64,000 nt of DNA, taken from assembly GCA_003254905.1 (NCBI GenBank), contig QANU01096872.1:382402-446401 (forward strand). Direction: 5' to 3'. The notes under the pieces were generated by a model. The model was not told the origin of the DNA, searched no databases, and worked only from the letters and a program-made list of their open reading frames with translations. Below, piece by piece: positions 36,466-48,366 of the stretch. The position numbers were made by a program, and so were the translations under genes. Source of the DNA: Nissolia schottii (taxonomy: Eukaryota; Streptophyta; Magnoliopsida; Fabales; Fabaceae). Position 1 is the first letter of the stretch; every line of letters begins with the position of its first letter.

Positions 36466-37170
36466 TGGCGAAACTGAAAACAGCATGCATCATTTTCATC
36501 CCTTTTTCTCCCCTTTCTCCCATGGATCCTTCTTGAGCTTTTACACATATTCCACACATAATAATCCTATCTAGTCTAGGCCACAAGACCCTTCAGAATC
36601 ATCTCCTAACTCCTAGCATAGGTTTCTAATCATTAAGCAAGCATACACATACACTCAAACATAAAGGCATACACACACATAAGCTCATCTAACCATCAAA
36701 GGGATGAGAAAACTAGAGTTACCCACCTGTGAAGGAGCTGTCCGGTGAGGAAGAAGCGTAGAGGAAGAAGAAATGGATTCGGCGTCATGGAAGGAGAAGA
36801 AAGAAAACTAACATGGAGCATAAAAGCTTCAAGGGGAAGCAAATGAAACAAAGAAAGAAATAAAGAGGAACCGGTCAGGGGCTAGCCCCCACCGTCCTAT
36901 ACATATACTTTATTATTACTATTATATTATTATATATTGTGATTATATGATTATTATTATTATGCATCTTATATATTACTATTCTATTATTATTATTATT
37001 ATGTACTAAGATTATTATATTATCTAATAGTATATTGTATGTAAATATCCACCTATGGATAAACATGATTCTGTCAGTCCAATTTTGATCATACTTGATC
37101 GTGTGTTTGTTATTCGCAGTCCCGGTACTTTACGTGCGGATGTCCGAAAAATAATCCGGACATACCCTCG

Positions 37171-40100
37171 TGAAACACCCTAGCTAGCTAGTCTACGCTT
37201 AAGTCGCAAACCTGCCGACTGGGTTGTTATCTCTTTGGTTGGGATAGTACTTAGTCCCGCTTATGAGTTTAAAAATACAGTTACCCCTTTTAAATTTTCT
37301 TTATACGTATCATAGTATAAAATATGAGCCTGGTCCTTGACAGAATATATATTGTAAGTGGTAACGTAGCATATTTAACTAATATGAATTAGGCATACTC
37401 AACATTCATAGCAACCAAAGGTCCATGTCATATATTCACAAGGAGTTACACATGTAATATCATAGATGTTACGTACAATTACATATTAGTACAAATATAT
37501 AGCCTACTGACTAAGGACTAGTGCGATATCTCTATCGTAGCTCTGATTTCCCTATTTCTCTGTCCATCTTCTTCAGTGTTGCCCGCCCTTGTATTGCTAG
37601 CACCGCTCTGACATCTTCTTCACCCTTGTCGTGCCCACCTAGAACCATAAAGGAGCGGGTATGAGAACACAAGGTTCTCAGTGGGAAACCTTAATCGTCA
37701 TAACTCTTTTTATACTCAATTATGATTCCGCCGCTCAGGGATCTCTAGGTGTCACAGGTATACTATAGTCCTACTAGTTATTAATATCCATACTAGACCT
37801 GAGCAGCTTTACCTATGTTACTAGGTGACTGGGGAACCTATGCTTTCATTATCTATGTCATCTGTTCTCTAGTCTAATTTCTAGATCACATATTGTCACA
37901 TAATTCACATAATTCACATAGCTACACTACTGTCTTAAAAACCTCATTTTCTGAAAACTGGTATAAGCTTCAGCTGGCATCCACTTATACGTATGCTCTA
38001 TAAGGCTGGCCTTATAAGCATATTCGCCCTCGTCCCTTATAGCGGTGGCCACACGGCTATAACCACGCTTACAGCCCGCATCGTGGTGACCAGGTGGCGC
38101 CTCACCTGAAGGGTCTTGACCCTGACTAGTCGCCAACCACGACCGAGGTTACCACCCTTGGATGGCGTTGGGGTCGGACCTTGGACTCGACCGGGACTTA
38201 GACCTTCCCCAAAAACCGAGCCTGTGCCCTTTTAGAGGGGGTTTTCTCATCATCATCATCATATGCACAGTTCAATATTTGATGCAATAGTTCATATATA
38301 ATAAACACAGTTCCTCTTCATCTTAAAGCAATCATATTCGTTCATCATCTTAAAGCATCATATTCATTCATCATCTTAAAGCAATAATGTACATAGTAGT
38401 ATCATCCTCTTCATCATTTATTTCATCATATCAAACAATCATCATATAACCTAACATTATAAACATCTAACATGTATTATATCATATAGCTCATAATAGT
38501 AGTCATATGACATCCCTAACTTCACATAACTCATAACATCAATCATATAATATCACTAACTTCACATATAAAGAACATAATCTCATGTCTTAAACATAAC
38601 AAACGTAAAACCTAGCAATTAGCAAAACAGACGTCTGGTTTCTGTCGGAGATTAGCTATCATAAACTGGAGGGGTCCAAGACCTTACCCCAAGATTTTTG
38701 ATAGTCCTAAGATCATTTTTCATGTCTAAAAACCCAAATTCTGCCCTCAGCATTACGAAATTCCAATTTTACCCCTTTTTCCAAAATTATCGTTTCGCCC
38801 CCGTAAACGTCCTGTTTTCTTTGGAATTTTTGTCCTCAAAAACCCAATGGACTCAAGACTTGCCCTTAAGGTTTTTGATAGTTCTAAAATCATATTTTCT
38901 GAAAACAAACCCAGTTTCTCAGCCCAAACACGTGAAATTCCCGTTTTTCCCTTTGTCGTAAAAACCCCGTTTTCTGCTTGTTTGCTGAGAAATTCATCGG
39001 GGACTCCAAAAATCATAAAACTTGACATCCCCACTCAAAATTTGGTGTAGAATCCAAAAATAACATTAGTTTTTCATGATAAAAATCTCAGCATACAGCT
39101 CCCTTTAAAATCAAACCATATTCCTATTTCCGTCTTAGGCGTTCCTAAATTCTGACAAAATCACAGACAGCACTAACAGATCCAGACAATCATCAACAAC
39201 ATAAAGATATATCAAAGTCACATAAAAGAAATCCTAACCACAGGTATTTCTAGCACAAAACACAGCTCAACACATTTTAAATCACATAGACAGTGATTAT
39301 GTCGGTTTACCCACGTTTTCGCGTCCGACGACGGTTTCTGCTGCTTCCTTGGCTTTGTCTCCAACGATGATGCTTCTTAGTTCTTCTTAGGCTGAATTTG
39401 TCCAAGCTTCCTCTAGGGATTATGAGGGCTTTTGTGGGTTAAGGTTAGGGGATTTCTGAAGAACAGGAACTAGGTTGTGTACAGGAAGTGTCTGGGTCTC
39501 TGTTTTGACTGAATAACAGTCGGTTGTGTAATCGGACAGAGCTTTGGCTAGGTTTTCCAATTTTTGCACCAAATTTCTGATTTGAGGGGTATTTATAGAC
39601 CTCTTGGACGAAATTTGCTTTCCAATTTTGCCCTTGGGACAAAATTCCCAAAATGCCCTTATTTTGTCTTTACATGAAATGTCATTTTCATGAGTCATTT
39701 AATGACTAGCCATCCATTTGACTTCTTTGACCCCACTTGGGCAGCCTCCTAACCGTGATTTCTTCTTGTGTCTTGGCCACTTTTGTGGCCAAGAATTAAG
39801 GGGCTCTGGCAGATCCATTTTGATCAGGTTTTTGGCGTTTCCGGTCCCGTACTCCGCGTACGGCTGTTCTAAAAATATTCTGATCACGTCTTTGTGATCC
39901 TCTAATTTTTACTAAGTAATATCTTAGGGTCATTTAGGTATTTATAAATTATCGTCTGTAGACGTACCTTTTACGGATACTTTAGATGCGCGGTTGTGTT
40001 CAGACGGCAGAAAGGGTTCATTCTAGTGTCAACAGAATTTTCCGAAACTAAGCAGAATTTACTCTACAGACATTTAACCCAAGGATTTATATCTCTAATG

Positions 40101-40440
40101 GTTTAACTTACTCCTTCTCTTTAGGACCAAATTGTGATTATGTTTGATCATGTTTGGTCGCTTGCTGTTGCAGTATTCTACGTACGGGTAGTCGAAGACA
40201 TTGATTTGAGTTGATCTAGGGTATTTGTGAACTTTCCTCCGTAACCGTATATTTTATAGATACCCTAGACCCATGGTTGTGCTCGAATGACAAAAAGGAT
40301 TTGCTTCAGTGTCTGTAGAATTTGAAGAAGACGGGCAGAATTATTCCTACAGGCACTTTTAATCCAAAGGCTTAGGCGAGGAATTGTTTCCCTATTTAAT
40401 TTATGAAATCTTTGCTAAGGGGAAAAAGCGGGATGTTACA
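37171..40440 (-). mobile_element. Long LTR-like element B (3.27 kb), nested in element A
   Basis: On the minus strand it starts TGTAACATCCCG at 40440 and ends GGGTGTTTCA at 37171. A perfect 5-bp target duplication CCTCG flanks it (37166-37170 and 40441-40445). Its ends and internal words (ttactaggtgac, aaggttctcagtggg) match element A, so it is a diverged member of the same family. It holds a thrice-repeated ttcatcatcttaaagca (about 38316-38394) and a partial duplication in which gatagtcctaagatcat (38700) recurs as gatagttctaaaatcat (38877). No coding domain was found, so it is read as a solo LTR. Confidence 0.85.
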
Positions 40441-40860
40441 CCTCGCACTCTACTAATTTTCCCTTATTAGTAGTTGAGTCCAGTGGAGATATTTGGGGAA
40501 TTATTATTTTATTAATATATTTTACGGTTACTTTCGGTATCCGGAACAATTCCCGATTGGTCCGACTTTCGTCCGGAACTGAACCGATTTTCGTTTTACC
40601 GACACTTTAGATTTTTCATCCATCTCTAGAGGTCGAGAGGAATCATTTGAGTACCAGCAGAATTTGAAAATACCCCACAGAATAATTTCTACTGACCTCG
40701 AGAGGTTAATTCCTACAAAGAGCTCTATGAACAATTGTTTGGGGAAATTTTCCACTAAGGGATACACTTATAATGTTTTTCTTCTTCCTAAATTCATTTA
40801 TACATTATTTTATTTATTTTTACGAACCTTGTACTAAGGGGAAAAATACGAGATGTTACA

Positions 40861-42356
40861 TTGTGCGTCCTTAACCGCTCAAAAACAGCTTCTAATTCTT
40901 TCATTATATTTTCTTCATCTAAGCTCTTCACTAACATGTCGTCCATATAAACTTCCATCACCGTACCGATCAGGTCATTAACTACTCGATTCATAGTCGC
41001 TGATAGGTAGCTCCTGCATTCTTTAATCTGAACAACATAAATTTGTAGTAGTAATTCATCGTTAGGGTGAGAAATTTCGTCTTCTTTGCATCATCCAAGT
41101 GCACGCAGATCTTATTGTACCATGAGTATGCGTCCATGAAACTTAGGTACTTATATCCGGATGAAGCGTCCACCAAGCTATCAATGTTTGGTAATGAGTA
41201 CGGGTCCTTAGGGCAAATTTTTTTGAGGTTGGTGTAGTCAACACACATCCTCATCTTGCCATTGGACTTAGGCACCATTACCACATTAGAAAGCCTGATG
41301 GGGGTATCGGATCTCTGTATTAAACCTGGCTTTCAGGAGACCTTCAACTTGTTCTTTCACAACAACTTGCCTTTCTGAACACACCTTTCTCTTCTTCTAG
41401 GACACTAGTCGGATGTTGGACTCTATGTAGAGCCGGTGGCACATGAAGGTAGGGTCAATTTCGGGCATGTCTGCGGTTGTACACGCAAAGAGATTTGAGG
41501 TTTTTTAGAGAAATTCGATCAGCTTTTGCTTGGTAGGTTCAGGGAGGTTTTTGTTAATTTTTGTTGCCTCTCCTGGGTTTTTACCAAGTTGTACTAGCTT
41601 TCTTTTCGGTTTTTGTCTACCTCCATTATTTCATCTCTGTTAATTTCCTAAGCTTTCTTCTGCGACTTTCCTCTTCTAATCAAGTTCTAAGCTAGCTTAG
41701 TAACATCTTCTAGATAAAAATTGGTCAGCCTTTATTGTGATAACTTCTCCTTTCCCTGAAGGAAACTTCATGGCTAAGTGGAGAATGGACACCACTCCTC
41801 CCAACTTGTTGAGTGTCTTTCGACCGATTATAGTGTTACAATCCAACGATCGATCGACCACTAAAAAGTTGACATGCTCTGTCCGGCTATTTGGCTTTGT
41901 TCCAAAGGTAATGTGTTATGTGGTGTACCCGTCTAGGCTATCCTCTCTCTTGTGAAACTAATGAGTTCTGATCAATAGGTTTTTAAATTTGAGGAATCCA
42001 ACCCCAACTTGTTGAAGGCGTCATGAAATAAGATGTCTATTGAGCTACCTTGATCGATGAGGACCCTCTTTACCTCTACATTGACCATGATGACTAATAT
42101 AATCATTACATTGTCATGGTTGGGCACAACTCTTTCCTCGTCTTCATTGGTGAAAGTGATATTTGGGTAGTCTTTAAGAGTCTGAACTAAGGGTGGATAT
42201 CTGCATAACCTCTTTGAGGTGTTTTTTTCTTGTTGCTTTGGATCCCCCCATCGCGATGGTATTTACAGTCCTAAGGGATCTGCCCCCCTCATTGTTGGCA
42301 TTATCAGGAGATTCAGGATCTTCATTTCTTTTTCCTCTTGTAGTCTTCTTGCCCAT
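40861..42356 (-). pseudogene. Gypsy pol, N-terminal part: protease and reverse transcriptase
   Basis: The start of the protease region reads RTVNTIAMGGSKATRKKHLK, the usual sequence before the gypsy aspartic protease. The catalytic D-S/T-G box could not be confirmed because of frameshifts. RT (41284-40861) has MVMVPKSNGKMRMCVDYTNL and CPKDPYSLPNIDSLVD, then FMDAYSWYNKI. The catalytic box reads VYMDDML, so Y-x-DD is intact, and it runs up to the break at 40861. Stops lie between the parts. Confidence 0.85.
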
Positions 42357-42374
42357 CTCGGAGTTAGGGAATCT

Positions 42375-43900
42375 TCACCTTTTGGGGTTTTTACCCTTGC
42401 TCCTAACAAATTGCACCATGACGCTTCTTTCTTCTTGGATGAGCTCTTCCAATGCTAAGGTTGATGCAATTATCGGTCTTGTGATAGTGGGACTGGTGGA
42501 ATTCACAAAAGGGGAGGTTTTTTTCCCCCGAGGCACATTCCTCAAAGGCTTGGGTGGTGGAAGGTGGATGACGTTGACAATCTCCTTTAAGATTTGAGAA
42601 GGAGTCGTTATTAACTCGAACCAATTCTGAAATTTGCTTAACTTTGGAGAGCGTCTGTCCTTCTTTGGTTGGTCTTGATTTGGCCTACATGCTAGTTTGG
42701 GATCTTTTCTTTGTAGAGATTTTGTTCCTTCTTCCTTGTTACTTTGCACTTCTGTCCTTCGGTTGAATTCCTTGAGCGTCTTTGACTCCTCCCCAAGGAC
42801 TTCTTCTAAGAATGAGGTCCTTGTGGAAACTCCAAAACATAGTGCCATTAATCTCTGTTCAACTGTGATGTTCCTTACTAATTCGCTTATTTGGCAAAGC
42901 CTTCCAATACCTACGCAATGACTCATTCTCTCCTTAGTTAACATCTAAGATGCTAATAGCTGTCTTGGGTTGTCTTTTGCTCTCTATGAATTAAAGCACA
43001 AACTTTTGGGAGTGGTCCTTGAAATAAGTAATCGACCTCTTAGGTAGAGAGAACAACCACTTTTCTACTAGTCTTGTGAGGGTTAGGGGGAACTCCCTAC
43101 AAAGTATAGCTTCAAGCGCTTGCATCAACCAGGTATTGGACTTGAACATTGTGAAGTGTTCTTGTGAATCTGAGGTTCCATTGTAGGCTTTTGCAGTTTG
43201 GAGGAACATGAAATTTTTAGGCAGGTTGATGTAAAAAATTTCATCAGAGAATGGGCTATCATTCACGATAGCTCCCTTTTCCGCAGTTGTCCCCTTGAGT
43301 CTCAGGTTGGGTTAGAGTGGATGAATCCTTTAAAGTCTAAATCTCTAGTTCACCTTGGATACTTTCTGTGTTGCCTAGGCCGCTCATGTTGGCTTAAGAT
43401 TTGAGAATGTCAGGTCAAAAACGATGATTATTGTTGAGGAGGGCCTTGGTGTCGATGTTGAGGAGAAGGAGTCCTGTTGGATCTCCTTCGCTGTGGGATT
43501 GGGGAAAGGGATTTCTCCTTGTTCCTATGGCGTGGGGGGTCAGGATATTTCCTATGCCTGTGACTTGTGGTGGTCCACACACAGCGTAGAGTTAGGTCTT
43601 TGATTGACCCCCTTTGGTCCCGATCCCTTTGTTCCTTTCTCTTAGGTTTATCTCTCCACTCTAAAGCTTTGAGGTGTTGCTCCTACCAGTCATAAGGTCT
43701 CGGAGCCTGAGAATGACCTCGTCGAGGTCAATGCCATTCTAGGAATCTAGAACAACCACCTGGGATAGGAGGTGTCGACCATTAGGTTCCCAGCCACCTC
43801 GTTTTCCCTTGTTATGAATGCAGATTGTCTATCCTGAAGATCATCAGGGTTTTCATGGTGTTGCTGGTTCCCAACCCCATCTTAAGGCATCCCTAACCGG
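42375..43900 (-). pseudogene. Gypsy gag (decayed)
   Basis: The core at about 43266-42991 has LPKNFMFLQTAKAYNGTSDS, AILCREFPLTLTRLVEKW, then FSLPKRSITYFKD, which is the classic plant gypsy gag domain. The following part (42944-42375) is basic and charged with a weak zinc-knuckle-like remnant. Upstream to about 43900 the minus strand is Arg/Ser/Pro-rich as in gag N-termini. Frameshifts separate the parts. Confidence 0.8.
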
Positions 43901-44605
43901 TATTGGGTAGGAGGGGGTTTGCGACAACGTTATTGGCTTCCATCAGAGCACTTGTAGAAAAGCGTAGTCTAAGACTTATTAGACTGTATCAAGTTTCCCA
44001 TAGACGACGTCAATGTTCCTAAGTAATTCGTATAAGGAATGAAAATACCTTAACATGAGTAGAGGGTTGAGGAAGGCGCCTTGACGGAAGCTCCAACACA
44101 GGTTCCTTGTGCGAGATAGAGTGGCAGTAAGGTGTACCTACAAAGGCACTCCGATGCCCAAATAAGCACATGTATTGGGTAAGTATTCTAGAGAGTAAAT
44201 GAGTAATACTTGGTGACCTGAGGTCATACGCTTTTGTAGGTGAGCTAGGATGGTTAGATAGACATAGAGCGCGGGAAATTCGAATAACGACTTTCTCGAC
44301 TTTCTTCCCTGCTTATCTAGGAGTTGCTTACGCGTTCTGCCGATGGTGGGAGGAGAAGATGCCACTTCCTCCTTTTACCTTGTTAGGTCGAATCAGGTCC
44401 GAGGTATTGGGCCTGCGACCTTCTCCTCGTATGGGCGTTGTGGAGCTCTCTTCTTGGGCCGACAAGTGAGAGCGTGTAAGGAGAGCTCTCATTACTCCTT
44501 AGTGGGATAAAACCTATTAAGCCTTTTAGGCAAGGTGAGTTCCCCCCACTCCTTAGTGGGTTAGTGCTCTCTGAATCCTTAGCCTCTTGTCCGTAATATA
44601 GATCA
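43901..44605. other. Probable 5' untranslated/LTR region of the gypsy element
   Basis: It lies upstream of gag on the minus strand. Repeated words such as ctccttagtggg (near 44495 and 44550) and gagagctctc are visible. No convincing LTR ends or primer-binding site could be fixed. Confidence 0.3.
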
Positions 44606-44931
44606 TGACTCAAGTTAGTCCCTCAACCTATTTTCGTTATGACGTAGGTTAAATTAAATTCTATGTGAATGTTGTACATATATAGCACTTATCAAAATGA
44701 AGTAGTTTTGAAATTTAACCCAAATTAAGTAGTTTTGAAATTTAACCCAAATTAACTTCATTTAAAACAAAAAGCCCAAATTTACTTAATTAAAACCTTA
44801 ATTTCCCCAAATTTTTTTGAGTCTTATTTCTCATTCACACTTCACACTCACCAAAAGTTTGTCATGCCACCTCAGACGCCATGTAATGATGTCACACTAA
44901 TAGAAATTGAGCGAAGGACTAACTTGACTCA
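44606..44931. repeat. Small inverted-repeat element right of the gypsy element
   Basis: TGACTCAAGTTAGTCCCT (44606-44623) is inverted at 44914-44931 with two mismatches. Inside, aagtagttttgaaatttaac (44700s) is tandemly repeated. About 326 bp and non-coding, with MITE-like ends. Repeats of the same words continue to about 45035, so the true right edge may lie further out. Confidence 0.55.
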
Positions 44932-46709
44932 CAGTCTACACTTTCAGTGACTAAATAAACCTATTTTAAAATTTAAAAGTGAAAGTGACTCACACTTACA
45001 CTTTCAGAGACTAAAGTGAACATTTTTCCGAGTTTAGTTTATGTGTGTCATCAAATCAAATGCTAATCATCTTAATAAAAATGGTTGATTATCATACATA
45101 TTACCTAAAAAATGAACTACTTTTGTTTATATGTCTACACATGATTAAATACATGATTAAATGATAATATGAAATTAATTTTCAAAACTCTTGTTTGAAT
45201 TTAATCTATTAGTGTAATACTTAGTCATTTTTTTATGTGATAATATACAATTAAATGATAATATAAAAGTCTTTTACATTAAACTCATTTTGTTTTTGAC
45301 CGCATATCTAACATAATTAATAGTTAAATGTTACTAATAATGCAAAACATTATTTTTAGAAAACACGTTATCCTTTAATTGTTATTGGAGGACAAAAAAT
45401 AAGAGAAATACTTGTGTGCTTATGGAGCAAATTTAATATTTGTTCTATGAGCATTATCAACCATTGATTTTAATTTAAAATATTTAAAATACATAAAAAC
45501 TACATAAAATTAATTGTAGATAGTACTTATGGAATAAACATTAAATGTACTCTATAAACACATAAATATTTCTTTAAAAAAAGAAAAACTAAAGAACACG
45601 ACGAGCAACAGCAGCTTAGGTCTTTTCCGCTGAAAAAAAAAATCCAGCAGCTTAGCTTACATCAATGCCCTTAAATTTAGAGTTATAGCAAAAGCTTTGA
45701 TCAAATTCAAATTTGATGGGGATAAGGGACAGATCATCATGCAGATACAGAAACATCAATCATTAATAGTGAGTAGGAGAAATAAAAATAAAAAAACAAA
45801 ACAATTTGATTGCTGATGATTTAGATTCCATATAAACCGCATCTTCAAAAAGGGGTGTGGCCAAAAGAGAAAGGTGCTTTGTATGCGTATGACTTTAGCA
45901 TGAAGGGAACAAACTTGGGACTGTTGTTGATCCGAATACCCTAAAAAAATTGGCGCCAAATTCTAATACATTTTCTATCTCTACAAAATCTTGGCGGGCA
46001 AATCCGTTTCAATCTACTTTATCTCTCTACCAACATATGCATGCATTATACTGATTATTTTAAGGTAAAGATTATCGTGCTTCCCAAAAAACCATGAGGT
46101 ATGGTATTTTTTTTTTTTTAAAATCAATTAAATTAAGCAAAACAATTCAAAATCATATTTTCTCTACCTAAGTTTTCTATTTAAATTAAGTGTCTGTTAA
46201 ATGTGACACATGACATTGTTTAATATGTCACATGACATGTCACATGTGGTGTCACATAACACATTTAACTATCACGTCAGCACTTAACATCTCTTTTACA
46301 GAAAGTAAAACTTACCAAAAAAATTTCGAAGAATTAATTTCTAACAATTTTTTAAAAAAAAACTAAACACAAATTTTTTAATTTGACATAAATTAAAAAC
46401 ATATTTAACCCTACTATTTAACTTATAAAAAATAAATAAATTTAACGACTTTGGCAATCCTAAAGCAGTCCACATTGAACAACATTTCAACTATAAACTG
46501 TGTTTGGATTGAATTACAAGTCAACAAAAAGTATAATAATCTGAGCAAAAATTATGCAAAAATTATGCAGTGTGTTCGTAAAGAGAACCATCAAACAATA
46601 GAGCCAATCCCAATCTCAATATTTTATATAATCATATGTCCCTTCCATTGTTCAGCAACATTCACGGGCGCCCCCAGAGTCTCTCTCTCTCTTTCTTACT
46701 TGCACTTCC
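44932..46709. other. AT-rich intergenic DNA
   Basis: No gene, RNA or mobile element was recognised. A palindromic ttggcgccaa (45950-45959) and ttggcggg (45991-45998) resemble E2F-type sites but precede no recognisable gene. A short CT run lies near 46680-46693. Confidence 0.3.
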
Positions 46710-46717
46710 ATCTTGAG

Positions 46718-47099
46718 TAGGAGTGTACATGGTTTAATCCAACTTCACCATGCTTTACACTTGACCTAACTTTAGTTAATTGGGTAGGGTTGGGTCAAAT
46801 TTTAAATTTTTGAGTGGATATACTTTAAATTTATAATTCGTTTAGATCAATTTAGGTCGGGTCAAATTGGTGAGTGACCCACCATTTTAAAAAAAATTAA
46901 TTTTTATAATAAGAATATATTTTTTAATTAAAAATATATATTATGTTTTGATTTATAAAATAATCTTAAGTAAAAAAATAAATCTAATAACAAAAAGAAT
47001 TTTTTGTTTTTTAATATATATATAAAATAATAAAACTAATAAAATAATAAAATAAAATAATCAGTCGGCGTGTCGGATCCACCTGCTGAACACCTCTAA
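46718..47099. repeat. hAT-type MITE (382 bp) with 8-bp target duplication
   Basis: The ends are TAGGAGTGTACATGG and GAACACCTCTA, matching hAT termini of the form (C/T)AGGGGTG...CACCCCT(G/A). A perfect 8-bp duplication ATCTTGAG flanks the element (46710-46717 and 47100-47107), the size hAT transposases make. No transposase is encoded, so it is non-autonomous. Confidence 0.88.
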
Positions 47100-47107
47100 T
47101 CTTGAGC

Positions 47108-48039
47108 AAGGGTCCATTAAAATTAAAGTGGAAATGAGCCTAACTTTTATTTTAGAGAATAAAATAAGAAATTTCATTATTAGATTATTAACGTGAGATT
47201 GAGTCTCATTTTCACTTTAAAAAATAAAATAAGAGATCCCATCATTAGATCATTAAAATAAAAAATGAACCTCACTTTCACTTTATTAATTTAATAATAA
47301 AATCTCTCGCTCTTACCTTAGAAGATCGAAATCCATCCCATTGCTACTGGTGATATATGTAGGGGTTTGTAAAACTGGATTAAATAGATGTAGTGGAGAT
47401 AGTCCCTCTCTCCCAACTTAATTGTCGATGTTACATTTTTAGTTTATTGATAAATTAATGTATTTAAACGTTATTATGTCTAAATATATTAATTTATAAA
47501 AAAAAATGAAAGCAACAATTAACTTGTTGGAAAGGGAGTAAATTATAAATAAATTGTTTGGTTAATAATTAGTTTATATCTAAACCAACTTTTATCTAAA
47601 ACTAATTTTGAAAAGAAAGAACTTTTTTTAATACATAATTAAAAAAAAAAACTGATTTCACGTTAAAGTTTATTCAAATATAGATTTTCTCTTTATTCAT
47701 CATCTTATCTTTTTTCAAAAAATTTAAAAATTAACTAAATTAATTTTTAATTTTAAATTGAGTTTAATTGTTTTACTATTTCAAAAATCATACACATTTA
47801 AAAGTCTGATTAGATCAAGCGTTAAAATCTTTTAAATTAAACACCGTTTAACATAACTAATTCCATTAGTTTTACCCAAAGATAACTTGGGTTTTTCAAA
47901 TTTCAAGGCCCAAAATTTAAATTTAATTTTAATTAGATTAGCCTCTGCTTATGTCACGCGTTTCCTCGGGTTCTCATTCCCTCCTTTCTCCCATTGGCTC
48001 TTAACTTCTTCTGCTCACCGCCCTCTCTCTCTCTCCATT
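47108..48039. other. AT-rich spacer and distal promoter of the SMR gene
   Basis: Very AT-rich to about 47880, then more balanced. The words gaaaatgag/atgagcctaacttt around 47130-47280 are partly repeated. No coding signal was seen. Confidence 0.3.
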
Positions 48040-48366
48040 CCGCATTTAATATATAACAAAACTCTCATTCTCTCTTCATTCTCTCTTTTACTCTTCTCTG
48101 TTCCCTCTCTTCTCTGTTCCCTCTTCACAACACAAAAACTCTTCCCCCCATTTAATACTCTTCATTCTTTTCTCACGTTTGTTTCCCAAGCCCTTTTCAT
48201 CAGTCAACACTTTCCATCTTTTGCTTCATTCTCATACCTTAATCCTTCCCAGTTGACTTCCCACCCCAAAAGAAGGAAACAGCCTTATTCCCTCCCTTAC
48301 TTTTCACACACACAACATACAATTTAGCCTTGGAACAGAGTTTTCTGTGGTGTGAGCGGCTCAAAC
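48040..48366 (+). promoter_or_regulatory. Proximal promoter and CT-rich 5' UTR of the SMR gene
   Basis: A tatataaca near 48048 followed by about 300 CT-rich bases leads to the ATG at 48367. CT-rich leaders are usual in highly expressed plant genes. The open frame across it (47.9-48.3 kb) is low complexity and not counted as a gene. Confidence 0.45.

Larger units (their letters stand above)
34640..40860 (-). mobile_element. Long LTR-like element A (about 2.9 kb without its own insertion)
   Basis: On the minus strand it begins TGTAACATCTCG at 40860 and ends AGGGTGTTTCA at 34640. Flanking pentamers are TTGAG (34635-34639) and TTGTG (40861-40865), a target duplication with one mismatch. It splits the gypsy reverse transcriptase and is itself split by element B. 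It has no coding domains; with TG...CA ends and a 5-bp duplication it is best read as a very long solo LTR. It carries the CGCTCAGCG motif cluster (36156-36465) and a degenerate tandem repeat (35520-35830). It matches element C at 62.05 kb in opposite orientation, for example at ccaatcgggaatt and ctcaactactaataagg. Confidence 0.75.
29669..44350 (-). mobile_element. Decayed Ty3/gypsy retrotransposon with nested insertions
   Basis: Domains read in order on the minus strand: gag (about 43900-42375), protease (about 42356-41700), reverse transcriptase (about 41300-40861 continuing at 34639), RNase H (34031-33726) and integrase (about 33300-31195), with an antisense ORF beyond it. The reverse transcriptase is split by a 6.2-kb insertion and the integrase by a solo LTR. 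Every domain has stops or frameshifts. The order RT-RH-INT and the gag motifs place it in Ty3/gypsy; the Tat lineage is suggested by the antisense ORF. Neither of its own LTRs could be delimited, so both ends are approximate. Confidence 0.85.

Noticed and set aside
38698..39050. Open frames on both strands in element B
   Set aside because: They arise from an internal duplication in the LTR and have no conserved protein pattern.
45756..45959. Minus-strand frame starting at the ttggcgcc palindrome
   Set aside because: It begins at a TTG codon rather than ATG, and the protein is unrecognisable.
47887..48327. 146-codon frame before the SMR gene
   Set aside because: It covers the CT-rich promoter and 5' UTR, is rich in Ser/Leu/Phe only, and has no domain.
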